A DNA stretch of 64,000 nucleotides from an uncultured Apibacter sp. (GCA_945280365.1 CALYQD010000002.1:186001-250000); one strand, 5' to 3'; counted from the stretch's first letter, positions 19,460-29,258 are shown. The notes: generated from the sequence alone by a model not told the origin. Numbers and translations are program-made.

Positions 19460-21352
19460 TTAATGACTTAAAAATTCTGCAACTAGTAATAAAATAAATA
19501 TACCTAAGGACATTGCAAATACATAAAACTCTACGTTACCGTTTTGTATTAATCTCACAACACTTCCGCAACCCTTGACGGTTTTTGCTGTTCCTTCTAC
19601 TATTCCGTTTATGATATATTTATCCACAATATTCTTCAGAAACTTTCCAAGGTTTAAAACCGGATTAACAATTACTTCATTGTAAAATTCGTTAATGTAG
19701 GCAGCATGTGCTGAAATTTTTTCCCAGCCACTCATGTTCTCAACAATTTGGGCTTGTATTTTTCTCGTTACATATTTATTATAAGAAACCATGGCCACTA
19801 AAGCTATGACCGCTAAAGTTATGGCTAATAAGGTCATCTCGATTCCAAAAGAAGGCTCTTCATGTATATGTAAACCTACGTATATAGGCTGTAACCAATG
19901 TGCTAATTTTTGAGATATGCCCTCACCTAAATAATGGGGTAGATTTAATCCTCCACCTATTATAGTCAATATAGCCAATATGATTAATGGAAATGTCATT
20001 ATTGCGGGACTTTCATGCATATGTTTCTTTTGTTCTTCTGTCCCCTTAAATTCTCCAAAGAATGTAAGGAATAAAAGACGGAACATGTAAATACATGTTA
20101 AAGCGGCAGAAAATAGTGTTAGTCCCCAGATAATTTTATTTTTAGTCCAAAGTGCCACTAAAATTTCGTCTTTAGAGAACATCCCTGCTAAAGGCGGAAT
20201 TCCACATATGGCCAACGTTCCTATTAAAAAAGTCCAATAGGTTACAGGTATTTTTTTTCTTAAACCGCCCATATATCTCATATCTTGCTCTCCACTCATC
20301 GCATGAATAACGCTTCCTGCTCCTAAAAATAATAATGCTTTAAAAAACGCATGAGTTATTACATGGAATAAAGCGGTTGTATACGCTTCTGCTCCTAAGG
20401 CCGTAAACATTAGTCCTAATTGTGATACAGTTGAATAAGCTAAAACTTTCTTGATGTCGTTTTGTCTTAATCCTATGAATGCGGCTAATATGGAAGTAGC
20501 TAGTCCGATATACATTATAAAATCTAAGGTAATCGGTACCAAGCTATAGATTGCATTGGATCTTATAATCATGTAAATACCTGCAGTAACCATAGTTGCA
20601 GCATGGATTAAAGCTGAAACAGGGGTTGGTCCTGCCATAGCATCAGGCAACCAAGTATATAGAGGAATTTGTGCAGATTTTCCCATAGCCCCTACAAAAA
20701 GAAATATAGTGGCGGTTATTAATATCGGGTCATTGAGTTTAAATAAATTGGCTTTAGCTGCTATATCGGTATATTCTACACTTCCAAAATAATAAAACAG
20801 CATGAATATTCCAATTAGTAAACCTAAATCTCCAATTCTATTCATTACAAATGCCTTTCTGGCTGCATATCCATATTCTTTATTTGTATACCAAAATCCG
20901 ATAAGTAAATAGGAACAAAATCCTACTCCTTCCCATCCGATAAATAGTATTAGGAAGTTACTTCCCATTACTAACAGAAGCATGGAAAATATGAAAAGAT
21001 TTAAATAAGAAAAGAATTTATAAAAACCTTTATCTTCATGCATATATCCTATAGAATATAAATGAATAAGCGAACCTATCCCTGTAACGATCATCATCAT
21101 TATTAAGGATAATTGATCTATTTGAAAGGAAAAACTAACATGTAAATGGTCTACTGTAAACCAATCAAATAATGATGCTTTGATGGGTTCTGTAAATGTA
21201 CTGAATAAATAAACAGATAAGAAAAAAGGTATCCAAACGGCTAAATTAGCAATTATTCCTACAACCTTTTTAGGCATTTTATTTCCAAAAATTCCACAAA
21301 TTAAAAATCCAAAAAGTGGTAAAATTGGTATTAGATATATAATATTCTCCAT
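19460..21352 (-). CDS. nuoL: NADH:quinone oxidoreductase subunit L
   Basis: 630 residues with the antiporter core (FIGWEGVGFCSYLLIGFWY, YTWLPDAMAGPTPVSALIHA, NDIKKVLAYSTVSQLG, HVITHAFFKALLFLGAGSVIH) and the C-terminal segment that in complex I forms the lateral helix. It pumps protons in the distal membrane arm. Three bases separate it from nuoK. Confidence 0.96.
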   Translation of the reverse strand: MENIIYLIPILPLFGFLICGIFGNKMPKKVVGIIANLAVWIPFFLSVYLFSTFTEPIKASLFDWFTVDHLHVSFSFQIDQLSLIMMMIVTGIGSLIHLYSIGYMHEDKGFYKFFSYLNLFIFSMLLLVMGSNFLILFIGWEGVGFCSYLLIGFWYTNKEYGYAARKAFVMNRIGDLGLLIGIFMLFYYFGSVEYTDIAAKANLFKLNDPILITATIFLFVGAMGKSAQIPLYTWLPDAMAGPTPVSALIHAATMVTAGIYMIIRSNAIYSLVPITLDFIMYIGLATSILAAFIGLRQNDIKKVLAYSTVSQLGLMFTALGAEAYTTALFHVITHAFFKALLFLGAGSVIHAMSGEQDMRYMGGLRKKIPVTYWTFLIGTLAICGIPPLAGMFSKDEILVALWTKNKIIWGLTLFSAALTCIYMFRLLFLTFFGEFKGTEEQKKHMHESPAIMTFPLIILAILTIIGGGLNLPHYLGEGISQKLAHWLQPIYVGLHIHEEPSFGIEMTLLAITLAVIALVAMVSYNKYVTRKIQAQIVENMSGWEKISAHAAYINEFYNEVIVNPVLNLGKFLKNIVDKYIINGIVEGTAKTVKGCGSVVRLIQNGNVEFYVFAMSLGIFILLLVAEFLSH

Positions 21353-21355
21353 TTC

Positions 21356-21679
21356 TTATCCTTTTAGTCTATTAAATAAGCTTACATCTACAGATCGTGT
21401 ATTTCGATACATCATAGTTATGATGGCTAGTCCTACTGCAACTTCCGCAGCTGCTACAACCATGATAAAAAATACTAGAATTTGTCCATCTGCATCTCCT
21501 TTATAGGCAGAGAAAGCTGCCAACAATAAGTTAACTGAATTAAGCATCAGCTCCACACATCCTAAAATTATTATTGCATTTCTTCTTACTAATACTCCTG
21601 TCACTCCAATACAAAATAGTAAAGCGGATAAGTATATAAAATAATCTACCGGTATACTTTGTAATAAACTATTAATCAT
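21356..21679 (-). CDS. nuoK: NADH:quinone oxidoreductase subunit K
   Basis: 107 residues, three hydrophobic helices with the buried glutamates in [15 protein letters not shown] and [13 protein letters not shown], typical of NuoK. Membrane arm of complex I. Short intergenic gap to nuoJ. Confidence 0.95.
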   Translation of the reverse strand: MINSLLQSIPVDYFIYLSALLFCIGVTGVLVRRNAIIILGCVELMLNSVNLLLAAFSAYKGDADGQILVFFIMVVAAAEVAVGLAIITMMYRNTRSVDVSLFNRLKG

Positions 21680-21709
21680 TTCTTTTTTATTTCAAGAAAA
21701 TATATTTTG

Positions 21710-22204
21710 TTATAAATCTCTTTTTCCTATCATTACTGCACCTACTAAGGCCCCTAAGAATAGAATTCCTGCTAACTCGAAGGGTAATACATATTTACTA
21801 AATAATAAATGACCTAAATTTTTGGTCAATCCTATTTGGCTATCCGGACTGGATGGAAAATCTATTTGCTGATATCCTTTCAGTGCTCCAATAAAGCCTA
21901 TGAATACCATTCCACCGCATACGGTTGCCAATATTCTAAATGCACTTCCTTTTAAAGGTTCATCTTTTTCTTTCAAATTTAACATCATGAGTACATAAAG
22001 GAATAATACCATGATGGCTCCGGAATAAACTATAATTTGAACTATACTTAAAAATTGAGCATTTAACATTATATATAACCCAGCTATGGAAAAAAAGGTT
22101 AGAATTAATGAAATTATGCTGTACATAGGATTTTTACTGAAAACAACAAATAATGCGCTCACAACTGCACACGTAGATACTAAATAAAACAAAATTTCTT
22201 CCAT
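21710..22204 (-). CDS. nuoJ: NADH:quinone oxidoreductase subunit J
   Basis: 164 residues, five hydrophobic helices including the pi-bulge region IVYSGAIMVLFLYVLMML, characteristic of NuoJ. Membrane arm of complex I, 5 bases after nuoI. Confidence 0.94.
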   Translation of the reverse strand: MEEILFYLVSTCAVVSALFVVFSKNPMYSIISLILTFFSIAGLYIMLNAQFLSIVQIIVYSGAIMVLFLYVLMMLNLKEKDEPLKGSAFRILATVCGGMVFIGFIGALKGYQQIDFPSSPDSQIGLTKNLGHLLFSKYVLPFELAGILFLGALVGAVMIGKRDL

Positions 22205-22209
22205 AATTT

Positions 22210-22752
22210 TTATTTTTCTACTGGATATTTTTTTATTTGTCTTTGTGAAACATCAATTCTGTTATCCATACTTTCTACAAGCTTATCTTTTCTATATATG
22301 AAACCTTCACGCAAATGTTCCGGCATTACCAGTCGATCAGTTAGAAAAATAGCTTCTTTCGGACATGCTTCTTCACACATTCCGCAAAAAATACATCTGA
22401 GCATATTTATTTCGTAGCTTTCCGCATATTTTTCTTCTCTATATAGATTCTCTTCACCTCTTTTTCTTTCTGAAGCTACCATTGTTATAGCTTCTGCTGG
22501 ACAAGCTAATGCGCATAATCCGCACGCGGTGCATCGTTCTCTTCCTTCATCATCTCTTTTAAGGACATGACGACCTCTATAAACTGGGCTGAAATCTCTC
22601 TTCTCTTCTGGATATGAAGTAGTAACCGGTTTTTTAAAAAAATGACTGAAGGTAATTTTCATACCTCCTAATACAGCAGGAAGGTATATTTTTTCCTTTA
22701 AAGTCATTTCTTTATTTGAAATTATTTTAGATTTATTGGTAAGCCTCTGCAT
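22210..22752 (-). CDS. nuoI: NADH:quinone oxidoreductase subunit I (two 4Fe-4S clusters)
   Basis: 180 residues from ATG 22752 (MQRLTNKSKIISNKEMT). Two ferredoxin motifs, CTACGLCALACPAEAI and CIFCGMCEEACPKEAI, carry clusters N6a and N6b between the peripheral and membrane arms. A longer reading from 22902 would overlap nuoH by over 100 bases and adds a non-homologous N-terminus, so the ATG 35 bases after the nuoH stop is preferred. Confidence 0.93.
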   Translation of the reverse strand: MQRLTNKSKIISNKEMTLKEKIYLPAVLGGMKITFSHFFKKPVTTSYPEEKRDFSPVYRGRHVLKRDDEGRERCTACGLCALACPAEAITMVASERKRGEENLYREEKYAESYEINMLRCIFCGMCEEACPKEAIFLTDRLVMPEHLREGFIYRKDKLVESMDNRIDVSQRQIKKYPVEK

Positions 22753-22787
22753 AAATTTTAATCTTTCTTTACTTTTTTCTTTATTTT

Positions 22788-23837
22788 TTAGCCAAAAACA
22801 ACCATTGTTGCAGTTATTAATAAATTGAGTATAGATAGAGGTATCATGACTCTCCATCCTAAACGCATAAGCTGGTCGTATCTGAATCTTGGCAAAGTCC
22901 ATCTAACCCACATAAAACAGAATATGCAGAAGGTTGTTTTAATTAATAATGACACGATGCTAAGAATCCCTATTGCATTTTCTCCTAAAGTTCCATTTTC
23001 AGCCAATTTATTCATATAAGGAAAACTATATCCTCCGAAAAATAGGGTGCTTATTAATACCGAGCTTATAAACATATTTATATATTCCGCAAAGAGGAAA
23101 GTTCCGAATTTCATAGAACCATATTCTGTATGATATCCTCCAATTAGCTCTGATTCACATTCTGCTAGGTCAAAAGGAGCTCTATTTAATTCTGCAAACG
23201 AACATGTAACAAAGAGTACGAATGCCAAAGGTTGATAAAATACATTCCAAGCCAGTCCGTTTAAGAAAGATAATCCATATAAATTAGAGGCTTGTTGTTC
23301 CACCATTACTCGTAAATCTAAAGTTCCAGTCATCATAATGATTGACAGCAATGATAATCCCATGGCTAATTCGTAGGAAATCATCTGAGATGAAGCTCTT
23401 ATCGCTCCTAATAGAGAATATTTATTATTGGAGGCCCAACCTCCTAACATGATTCCATACACACCGATTGAAACGATCCCCATTATATAGAGAACTCCTA
23501 CATCAATATTTGCTACTTGAACTAAATAAGATTCTCCACCGATAAATAAAGATTTACCCCATGGAATGACTGCTCCAGTACTTAATGCAATGAGCATAAG
23601 TATCCCGGGGGATATGATAAACAACCATTTTTCTGCATTTTTGGGAACAAAATCTTCTTTAAAAAATAGTTTTCCTCCGTCACATAACGGTTGTAATAAA
23701 CCAAATTTTCCAGCTCTATTTGGCCCAATCCTATCTTGTAAAAAGGCAGCTACTTTCCTTTCCATTAATGTTTCATAAGCTGCAGCTCCTAAACATAATA
23801 CAAATAAAATAACTACCAATACTACTGTAAACCACAT
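22788..23837 (-). CDS. nuoH: NADH:quinone oxidoreductase subunit H
   Basis: 349 residues, eight or so helices. Quinone-chamber motifs are present: ERKVAAFLQDRIGPNRAGKF, LAECESELIGGYHTEYGS and FMWVRWTLPRFRYDQLMRLGW. It links the peripheral arm to the proton pumps. It follows nuoG by 7 bases. Confidence 0.96.
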   Translation of the reverse strand: MWFTVVLVVILFVLCLGAAAYETLMERKVAAFLQDRIGPNRAGKFGLLQPLCDGGKLFFKEDFVPKNAEKWLFIISPGILMLIALSTGAVIPWGKSLFIGGESYLVQVANIDVGVLYIMGIVSIGVYGIMLGGWASNNKYSLLGAIRASSQMISYELAMGLSLLSIIMMTGTLDLRVMVEQQASNLYGLSFLNGLAWNVFYQPLAFVLFVTCSFAELNRAPFDLAECESELIGGYHTEYGSMKFGTFLFAEYINMFISSVLISTLFFGGYSFPYMNKLAENGTLGENAIGILSIVSLLIKTTFCIFCFMWVRWTLPRFRYDQLMRLGWRVMIPLSILNLLITATMVVFG

Positions 23838-23844
23838 ATGTATA

Positions 23845-24837
23845 TTATTCTAATGTTTTAGCTTTATATTTTTCAATTTTGTAATGTGGATCATTTTTAG
23901 GTATTGGTAACTCATAATGATTAACCGAAATTACCGAATGATCACTAATGTGTGCAGGACCTTCAATGTTCCAATAATTCACGTCTTTTCTTTCAAATCT
24001 GCAATCGTTACAAATAAATTCTTCTACCTCATTGTATGCATCTTTACGTGCAGTTACTCTAATGATGGTATCTCCTTTCATCCATAAGACTGCCTTACCG
24101 CTACATTTTTCACAGGTACAGGTAGCATTTACCGGTTCTGTAAACCAAACTCTACTCTTAAATCTTGCAGTTCTATCTGTTAAGGCTCCTACAGGACATA
24201 CATCTATCATATTACCTGAGAAATCATTTTCAATGGCTTTACTTATATAAGTGCTTATTTCTGCATGATCTCCCCTGAATAGTATTCCCTGATTTCTTTG
24301 ATCTGTCAGTTGATTGGCAACTAATACGCATCTTGCACAGAGAATGCATCGGTTCATATTTAATTTTATGTATGGTCCTAAATCGTCAGATTGAAAAGTT
24401 CTTCTTGGAAACTCGGAACGGGTTTTATCTAATCCATGCTCATAAGCTAAATCTTGAAGTTTGCATTCACCGGCTTGATCACATATTGGACAATCTAAAG
24501 GATGGTTGATTAGTAAAAATTCCGTAACTCCTTGTACAGCTTGTATTACTCTTTCGGAAGTAATGACTTTTACTTCCATTCCATCCATTACATTAGTTCG
24601 GCAAGCTGGTACTAATTTTGGCATGGGACGAGGATCTTTATCCGACCCTTTAGACACTTCTACCAAACAAGTGCGGCAACGTCCTCCACTTCCTTCCAAT
24701 TTACTATAATAACACATCGTAGGAGGAACTGAAGCTCCTCCGATTTGGCGTGCTGCTTCTACAATTGGAATCCCTGGATTTACTTCTACAGTAATTCCAT
24801 CTATTGTTACTTTTATTTTATTTGGTTGTTCGTTCAT
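23845..24837 (-). CDS. nuoG: NADH:quinone oxidoreductase subunit G, short form
   Basis: 330 residues only. N-terminal 2Fe-2S ferredoxin (MCYYSKLEGSGGRCRTCLVEV), the His/Cys-ligated cluster region (HPLDCPICDQAGECKLQDLAYEHG split: HPLDCPICDQAGEC), then CILCARCVLVANQ and IDVCPVGALTD. An extra CTCEKCSGK motif follows. The large molybdopterin-like domain of E. coli NuoG (about 900 residues) is absent, as is usual in flavobacteria. Carries electrons from NuoE/F to NuoI. Confidence 0.92.
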   Translation of the reverse strand: MNEQPNKIKVTIDGITVEVNPGIPIVEAARQIGGASVPPTMCYYSKLEGSGGRCRTCLVEVSKGSDKDPRPMPKLVPACRTNVMDGMEVKVITSERVIQAVQGVTEFLLINHPLDCPICDQAGECKLQDLAYEHGLDKTRSEFPRRTFQSDDLGPYIKLNMNRCILCARCVLVANQLTDQRNQGILFRGDHAEISTYISKAIENDFSGNMIDVCPVGALTDRTARFKSRVWFTEPVNATCTCEKCSGKAVLWMKGDTIIRVTARKDAYNEVEEFICNDCRFERKDVNYWNIEGPAHISDHSVISVNHYELPIPKNDPHYKIEKYKAKTLE

Positions 24838-24861
24838 TAGATTTTTATATAACTTGATGCA

Positions 24862-25683
24862 TTAAAAATGCCAACTGAATCCGAATGTATAATTCCATTG
24901 GAGATACAAAATTGTTTGGGAAGCTTTATCTGAACTGTTTGAAGTTGTTCTAATATCCGGCATTGATATTACCCCTTCTTTTAATTCAGTTCGTAAGAAA
25001 AATAGCTTCCAAAAAAGTAATTCTGCTCCTACTTTTGCGTCTAAGCCCCATCCTGCCAAATGAAATTTATCATGTCTTTCATTATTCATTATTGTGGCAT
25101 TGGTTTTTGGTATCACGACCCCTAAACCTCCTCCTGCAATACTATTCAATTTAAAGAAGCCAGATGTTATGAAATTATGATAATATTCTAACTCTGCATT
25201 TAGGTAATTTAGACCGTCAGTATGCTCTAGATGTAAAAAATTATCGTCTAAATAAATGTATTCTCCATCTACAATTGCATTTTCAAATCCTGGAGTATTT
25301 ATCGTTCCAGTAGATTTTACCCATTGTCCCGGTCTAACAACATATTTCATATGATCCATACCTAAAGAAACCGCCCAGTTATCTTTAAAGAAATAACCGA
25401 TTCTATAGTTTACTTGTGGTATTGTTACTCTTGTTGGATCTAAAAAATCATGAAAATTCCATCCGATCGGTTTATCGTCACCTTTAACGCCGTGTAGGGT
25501 AAAATTGTAATCATTTCCTGTAAAATGGACAGATGATCTTCCATAATAAGCTCGGTTCCAACCCCAGTAGGCATATACTTCACCTTTTCTGTGGGCTTTT
25601 CTTTTGTTTTCTTGGGCATCGACTGTACCCATTGTAAATATTGCTAATAAAAACAATAAATTACTTTTGTTAAATAGTTGCAT
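24862..25683 (-). CDS. Predicted outer-membrane beta-barrel protein inside the nuo operon
   Basis: 273 residues with a signal peptide (hydrophobic LLFLLAIFTMGTVDAQ, cleavage after residue 23 or so). The mature part is rich in alternating aromatic strands (VYAYWGWNRAYYG, VNYRIGYFFKDNWAVSLGM, LYLQWNYTFGFSWHF) and ends in phenylalanine, the usual barrel-assembly signal. It overlaps the 3' end of nuoF by 14 bases and is 24 bases before nuoG, so it is co-transcribed with complex I. No known complex I role can be given. Function unknown. Confidence 0.75.
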   Translation of the reverse strand: MQLFNKSNLLFLLAIFTMGTVDAQENKRKAHRKGEVYAYWGWNRAYYGRSSVHFTGNDYNFTLHGVKGDDKPIGWNFHDFLDPTRVTIPQVNYRIGYFFKDNWAVSLGMDHMKYVVRPGQWVKSTGTINTPGFENAIVDGEYIYLDDNFLHLEHTDGLNYLNAELEYYHNFITSGFFKLNSIAGGGLGVVIPKTNATIMNNERHDKFHLAGWGLDAKVGAELLFWKLFFLRTELKEGVISMPDIRTTSNSSDKASQTILYLQWNYTFGFSWHF

Positions 25684-27001
25684 ATTCAGCTATACCATAA
25701 TTTTTAGTTAAACATTCAGGATTATTAATATGCCATTCGAACTCATCTCTAAAATGTCTTATAGCTGCTGCAACAGGCCAGGATGCTGCATCTCCTAAAG
25801 GACATATTGTATTTCCGTCTATCTTATTTTGTATGCTCCACAATAAATCGATATCCTCATACGCTCCTCTACCTTCTTCTATTTTTCTTAATATTCTATA
25901 CATCCATCCAGTACCTTCACGACAAGGGGTGCATTGGCCACAACTTTCATGGTTATAAAAACGTGCTAAAGTCATAGTATGACGTACAATACACTGATCC
26001 TCGTCTAATACTATAAACCCTCCTGAGCCTAAAGCTGTCCCTGTAACAAACCCACCATCAGCCATACTTTCGTAATTCATCAAACGGGTTTCTCCATTGG
26101 CTGTTTTTAATAACAGCTTTGCCGGTAAAATAGGTACGGATGACCCGCCGGGAATACAGGCTTTTAATTTTTTCCCATTAGGTATTCCTCCACAATATTC
26201 TTCGCTGTAAATAAATTCTTCTATACTTAAATTAAAGTCAACTTCATAGACTCCCGGTTTATTCAGATTTCCACATGCTGAAATTAATTTGGTTCCTGTT
26301 GATCTTCCTACCCCCATTTTTGCATATTCTGCGCCGGTTATAGAAATGATTGCCGGCACTGTAGCTATGGTTTCTACATTATTTACTACAGTTGGGCATT
26401 GGTATAACCCTTTCACAGCGGGGAACGGAGGTTTTAATCTTGGATTTCCTCTTTTTCCTTCTAATGATTCTAATAAGGCGGTTTCTTCTCCACATACATA
26501 AGCTCCAGCACCTCGTTGTACATATATTTCAAGGTCATATCCTGTATTTTTAATATTTTTCCCTAAAAAACCATTTGCTTTCGCTTCTTGTATCGCCTTT
26601 TCTAATATGTCGGGTATCCAGGAATATTCTCCTCGTATATAGATATAAGAAACATTCGCTCCTAAACAGAAAGAAGAAATAAGAATTCCCTCTATGAGCT
26701 GATGGGGTATATATTCCATTAGGAAACGGTCTTTAAATGTACCTGGTTCTGATTCATCAGCATTAACCACTAAATAACGTGGAACTCCTTCCGGTTTAGC
26801 TAAAAAGCTCCATTTCATCCCAGTTGGGAATCCGGCTCCTCCTCGCCCTCTAAGACCACTGGTTTTTACCTCTTCCAAGATTTCATCCGGAGTCATTGTA
26901 AGGGCTTTTTCTGCGGCGGTATATCCTCCATGCTTTCTAAAAACTTCAAAAGTCTTTATTCCTTCTACATCAATATTTTTAAGCAATAATTTTTTACTCA
27001 T
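25670..27001 (-). CDS. nuoF: NADH:quinone oxidoreductase subunit F (NADH- and FMN-binding)
   Basis: 443 residues: NADH/FMN motifs SGLRGRGGAGFPTGMKW and NADESEPGTFKDRFLME, GAGAYVCGEETALLESLEGK, and the N3 cluster motif ESCGQCTPCREGTGW with the distal CPLGD cysteine. It oxidises NADH and feeds the Fe-S chain. 31 bases after nuoE. Confidence 0.96.
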   Translation of the reverse strand: MSKKLLLKNIDVEGIKTFEVFRKHGGYTAAEKALTMTPDEILEEVKTSGLRGRGGAGFPTGMKWSFLAKPEGVPRYLVVNADESEPGTFKDRFLMEYIPHQLIEGILISSFCLGANVSYIYIRGEYSWIPDILEKAIQEAKANGFLGKNIKNTGYDLEIYVQRGAGAYVCGEETALLESLEGKRGNPRLKPPFPAVKGLYQCPTVVNNVETIATVPAIISITGAEYAKMGVGRSTGTKLISACGNLNKPGVYEVDFNLSIEEFIYSEEYCGGIPNGKKLKACIPGGSSVPILPAKLLLKTANGETRLMNYESMADGGFVTGTALGSGGFIVLDEDQCIVRHTMTLARFYNHESCGQCTPCREGTGWMYRILRKIEEGRGAYEDIDLLWSIQNKIDGNTICPLGDAASWPVAAAIRHFRDEFEWHINNPECLTKNYGIAEYATI

Positions 27002-27032
27002 TATATTATTATATATGCTTCTAAATTATTAT

Positions 27033-27563
27033 TTAATCAATTGCAATATTTCCTGCTCTACAAAGATCAATGATTTCATTCACTTTTTCTTTGGTCAGAT
27101 GTTCGTGATAAAATTTACCAATTTGCATCATAGGCGCATACCCACAGGCCCCTAAGCATTCTGCAGGTTTTAATGTAAACATACCATCTGCAGTAGTTTC
27201 TCCTTCTTTTATTTGCAATTTTTCTTTGATATGTTCTATGATTTGATCACTTCCATTTAACATACATGGCCCAGTTCTACATACCTCTAATACATACTTT
27301 CCTACAGGCTGCATATTAAACATTGTATAAAAAGTAGCTACTTCATACACTTCAATTGGTGAAATATTTAATAAAGAAGCCACATAATCCATAACAGGGA
27401 CATCTAGCCATCCTCCAAATTCTTTTTGAGCCAAGTGCAATATAGGAATTAAAGCAGATTTCTGCTTACCTTCCGGATATCTTGCGACTATTTCTTGTAC
27501 TTTATTTAAGGATTCAGTGCTAAAAACTATCTCTTTATCAGGGCTTACACCGTTTTTAGTCAT
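27033..27563 (-). CDS. nuoE: NADH:quinone oxidoreductase subunit E (2Fe-2S)
   Basis: 176 residues from ATG 27563 (MTKNGVSPDKEIV). Thioredoxin-like fold with cluster cysteines CRTGPCMLNG and CLGACGYAPM. A TTG start at 27587 is possible in frame, but it is the last part of the promoter box TATATTTG (27592-27585) and would not be transcribed. First gene of this nuo block; no nuoA-D lies upstream. Confidence 0.94.
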   Translation of the reverse strand: MTKNGVSPDKEIVFSTESLNKVQEIVARYPEGKQKSALIPILHLAQKEFGGWLDVPVMDYVASLLNISPIEVYEVATFYTMFNMQPVGKYVLEVCRTGPCMLNGSDQIIEHIKEKLQIKEGETTADGMFTLKPAECLGACGYAPMMQIGKFYHEHLTKEKVNEIIDLCRAGNIAID

Positions 27564-27584
27564 TTTTAGTTTAATGTTAGGCTG

Positions 27585-27592
27585 CAAATATA
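27585..27592 (-). promoter_or_regulatory. -7 box of the nuoE-M operon
   Basis: Minus-strand TATATTTG matches TAnnTTTG, 21 bases before the nuoE ATG. No clear TTG -33 element is seen. Confidence 0.5.
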
Positions 27593-28065
27593 CAATATTG
27601 AAATTTACTTAAAAAGTTAAAATCGGAGTTTTTGCCCCACATCAACCAATCTGGAATCATTATAAATAACAGTAAATTACTGCATTACAGCTAAAATAAA
27701 AATTCACAATGCCTTTATTTACCCCATATTAAGCTAAATTTGATATTTTTCTTTTTCATAGCATAACTGACAGAAATCATATTTCACAAGGGTTTAACTT
27801 TTGTTAACGCCCTCTAATATTTTATGTGATACATTAAATTAATTTCACAGCTTGTAATATCCTAAATGAATGAGGTAGTTTGAACTTTTTATTTTAGTTT
27901 TACCTATGATTTATATTATTATGTTTTAAATTTTTTATCGATATTTAAAAACTTTTTATTTTTTAATTTCACTATTTACATATTAATTAGAGGGTCATTA
28001 AAATACTATGGTTTTCCACTCTTAAAAATTATTAAAATATTATTTTACATTTTACAAAATAAATG

Positions 28066-28073
28066 TATATTTG
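28066..28073 (+). promoter_or_regulatory. -7 box of tRNA-Leu, and the gap 27593-28065
   Basis: TATATTTG lies 17 bases before the tRNA. The roughly 470 bases between the nuoE promoter and this box contain no ORF and no recognisable nuoA-D remnant. Confidence 0.5.
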
Positions 28074-28090
28074 CAGTCCAAAACCAGTAT

Positions 28091-28175
28091 GCGGATGTGG
28101 TGGAACTGGTAGACACGCTAGACTTAGGATCTAGTGCCGTGAGGCGTGGGGGTTCGATTCCCTTCATCCGTACCA
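28091..28175 (+). tRNA. tRNA-Leu (anticodon UAG)
   Basis: 85 bases with encoded CCA. Acceptor stem gcggatg / catccgt (first pair G-U), D arm with tggtagac, anticodon arm ctaga-cttagga-tctag giving anticodon TAG, a short class II variable arm (tgccgtgaggcgt), and T arm with ggttcgattcc. It reads CUN codons, mainly CUA. Accessory DNA begins soon after it. Confidence 0.96.
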
Positions 28176-28216
28176 AAAAAAGCAATTAACTATCAATCAG
28201 TTAGTTGCTTTTTTAT
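28175..28216 (+). terminator. Terminator after tRNA-Leu
   Basis: Hairpin with outer stem aaaaaagcaa / ttgctttttt and inner stem taact / agtta, ending in a T-run. Confidence 0.8.
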
Positions 28217-28828
28217 TTTATCAAACCTGCATAACTCTTGCTCGATTATACGGTAATTATTTATAAAAAAAACTAAATACCTATAAATCAAATAAATATA
28301 TAGATATTTTTATCGCTATATAAACCATATGACATTTATTTTTTAGGATTTTATAAATAAAATACATCTTCGAACCTTATACTAATTAAGAGCTCAATAA
28401 AACATGTTTTTCTTTTGCGTAATTATTTTGTACACAAACACACTTAAATACCATACAGACCAACAATTGATTATAGTAATAACCTGATGAGAGTAATTAA
28501 ATAAAAAAGTTGAAAATTTTTAGATAAAAGTGAAAGAGTCACCTATAAAAAAGAAATTGAATTTCTTTTTTGGAACAACGTAGTAACTTTATATATAGAC
28601 TTTTATGTATCAAATTTAGATAATTTATTTGATCGGGCTTATGAAGTATGGATTAAATATATTTTACAAGAATACTCAACGACATGCACAGCTATTTTAG
28701 ATATTTCCTTTAGTTTCTGACACATTTATCATCTAACAAAATATCATTCGTAAATCCGTGATACACTTACTATTTTTGTTTTGATAAAAATATATTTCCA
28801 ACGAGTAACAAAGTCCAAATAACATCTA
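28217..28828. other. Gene-free AT-rich stretch
   Basis: No open frame of useful length on either strand; scattered stops suggest old decayed coding DNA, but no family can be recognised. Confidence 0.4.
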
Positions 28829-29164
28829 TTATATTCCAAATATTTCTGCCAATTTTAGTAACCCTTCTTCTGTTTGATCCCAAATAATTTTAAGAGCATT
28901 TCCAGACAAACTCCATTTACCTGTTTCTTGAATATCTTCACCATTATTACCAAATTTATGGTTGGTAAAGATTACTCTACCTGATGAGGTGAAATTTAAA
29001 ATCATTTTATCAATTGCTTATTCTACTGAATACCGGATACCAATAAGTTTGTTTTGTTCTATTGAGGTAGTGGGTTGTTCTGAATCATAATTATCATCGT
29101 TCGAACAGTTGGTTAATGAAAGAACAAGGAAAAGACCTAATAAGAGTAGATTTAATTTTTTCAT
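28829..29164 (-). pseudogene. Small lipoprotein with an internal stop (lipocalin-like)
   Basis: ATG at 29164 gives MKKLNLLLLGLFLVLSLTNC, a lipoprotein signal with lipobox LTNC. The frame continues through IEQNKLIGIRYSVE, meets TAA at about codon 46, then resumes in the same frame with GKWSLSGNALKIIWDQ to a stop at 28831. The pattern (LIG..., then GKWSL..G..L) resembles flavobacterial lipocalin-like lipoproteins. One substitution has probably killed it. Confidence 0.7.
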
Positions 29165-29205
29165 GATTTATATATTTTATTTTAATTAAAATAATTATAT
29201 AAAAT

Positions 29206-29258
29206 AATGACCGAATAGTCATTGTATGAAAATATTTATGTAATGACCTTTTGGTCAT
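29206..29258. promoter_or_regulatory. Two operator-like palindromes between divergent remnants
   Basis: aatgac-cgaata-gtcatt (29206-29223) and atgacc-tttt-ggtcat (29243-29258) share half-sites and lie 37 bases apart (start to start), as expected for a dimeric TetR-type repressor. The second covers the ATG of the XRE remnant. No TetR gene is in the window. Confidence 0.5.

Noticed and set aside
22753..22902. 50-residue N-terminal extension of NuoI
   Set aside because: It overlaps nuoH by more than 100 bases in another frame and does not look like NuoI.
28091..28175. tRNA-Leu as an integration site with a duplicated 3' end
   Set aside because: I found no second copy of the tRNA 3' end in the window, and the only recombinase-like remnant is weak.
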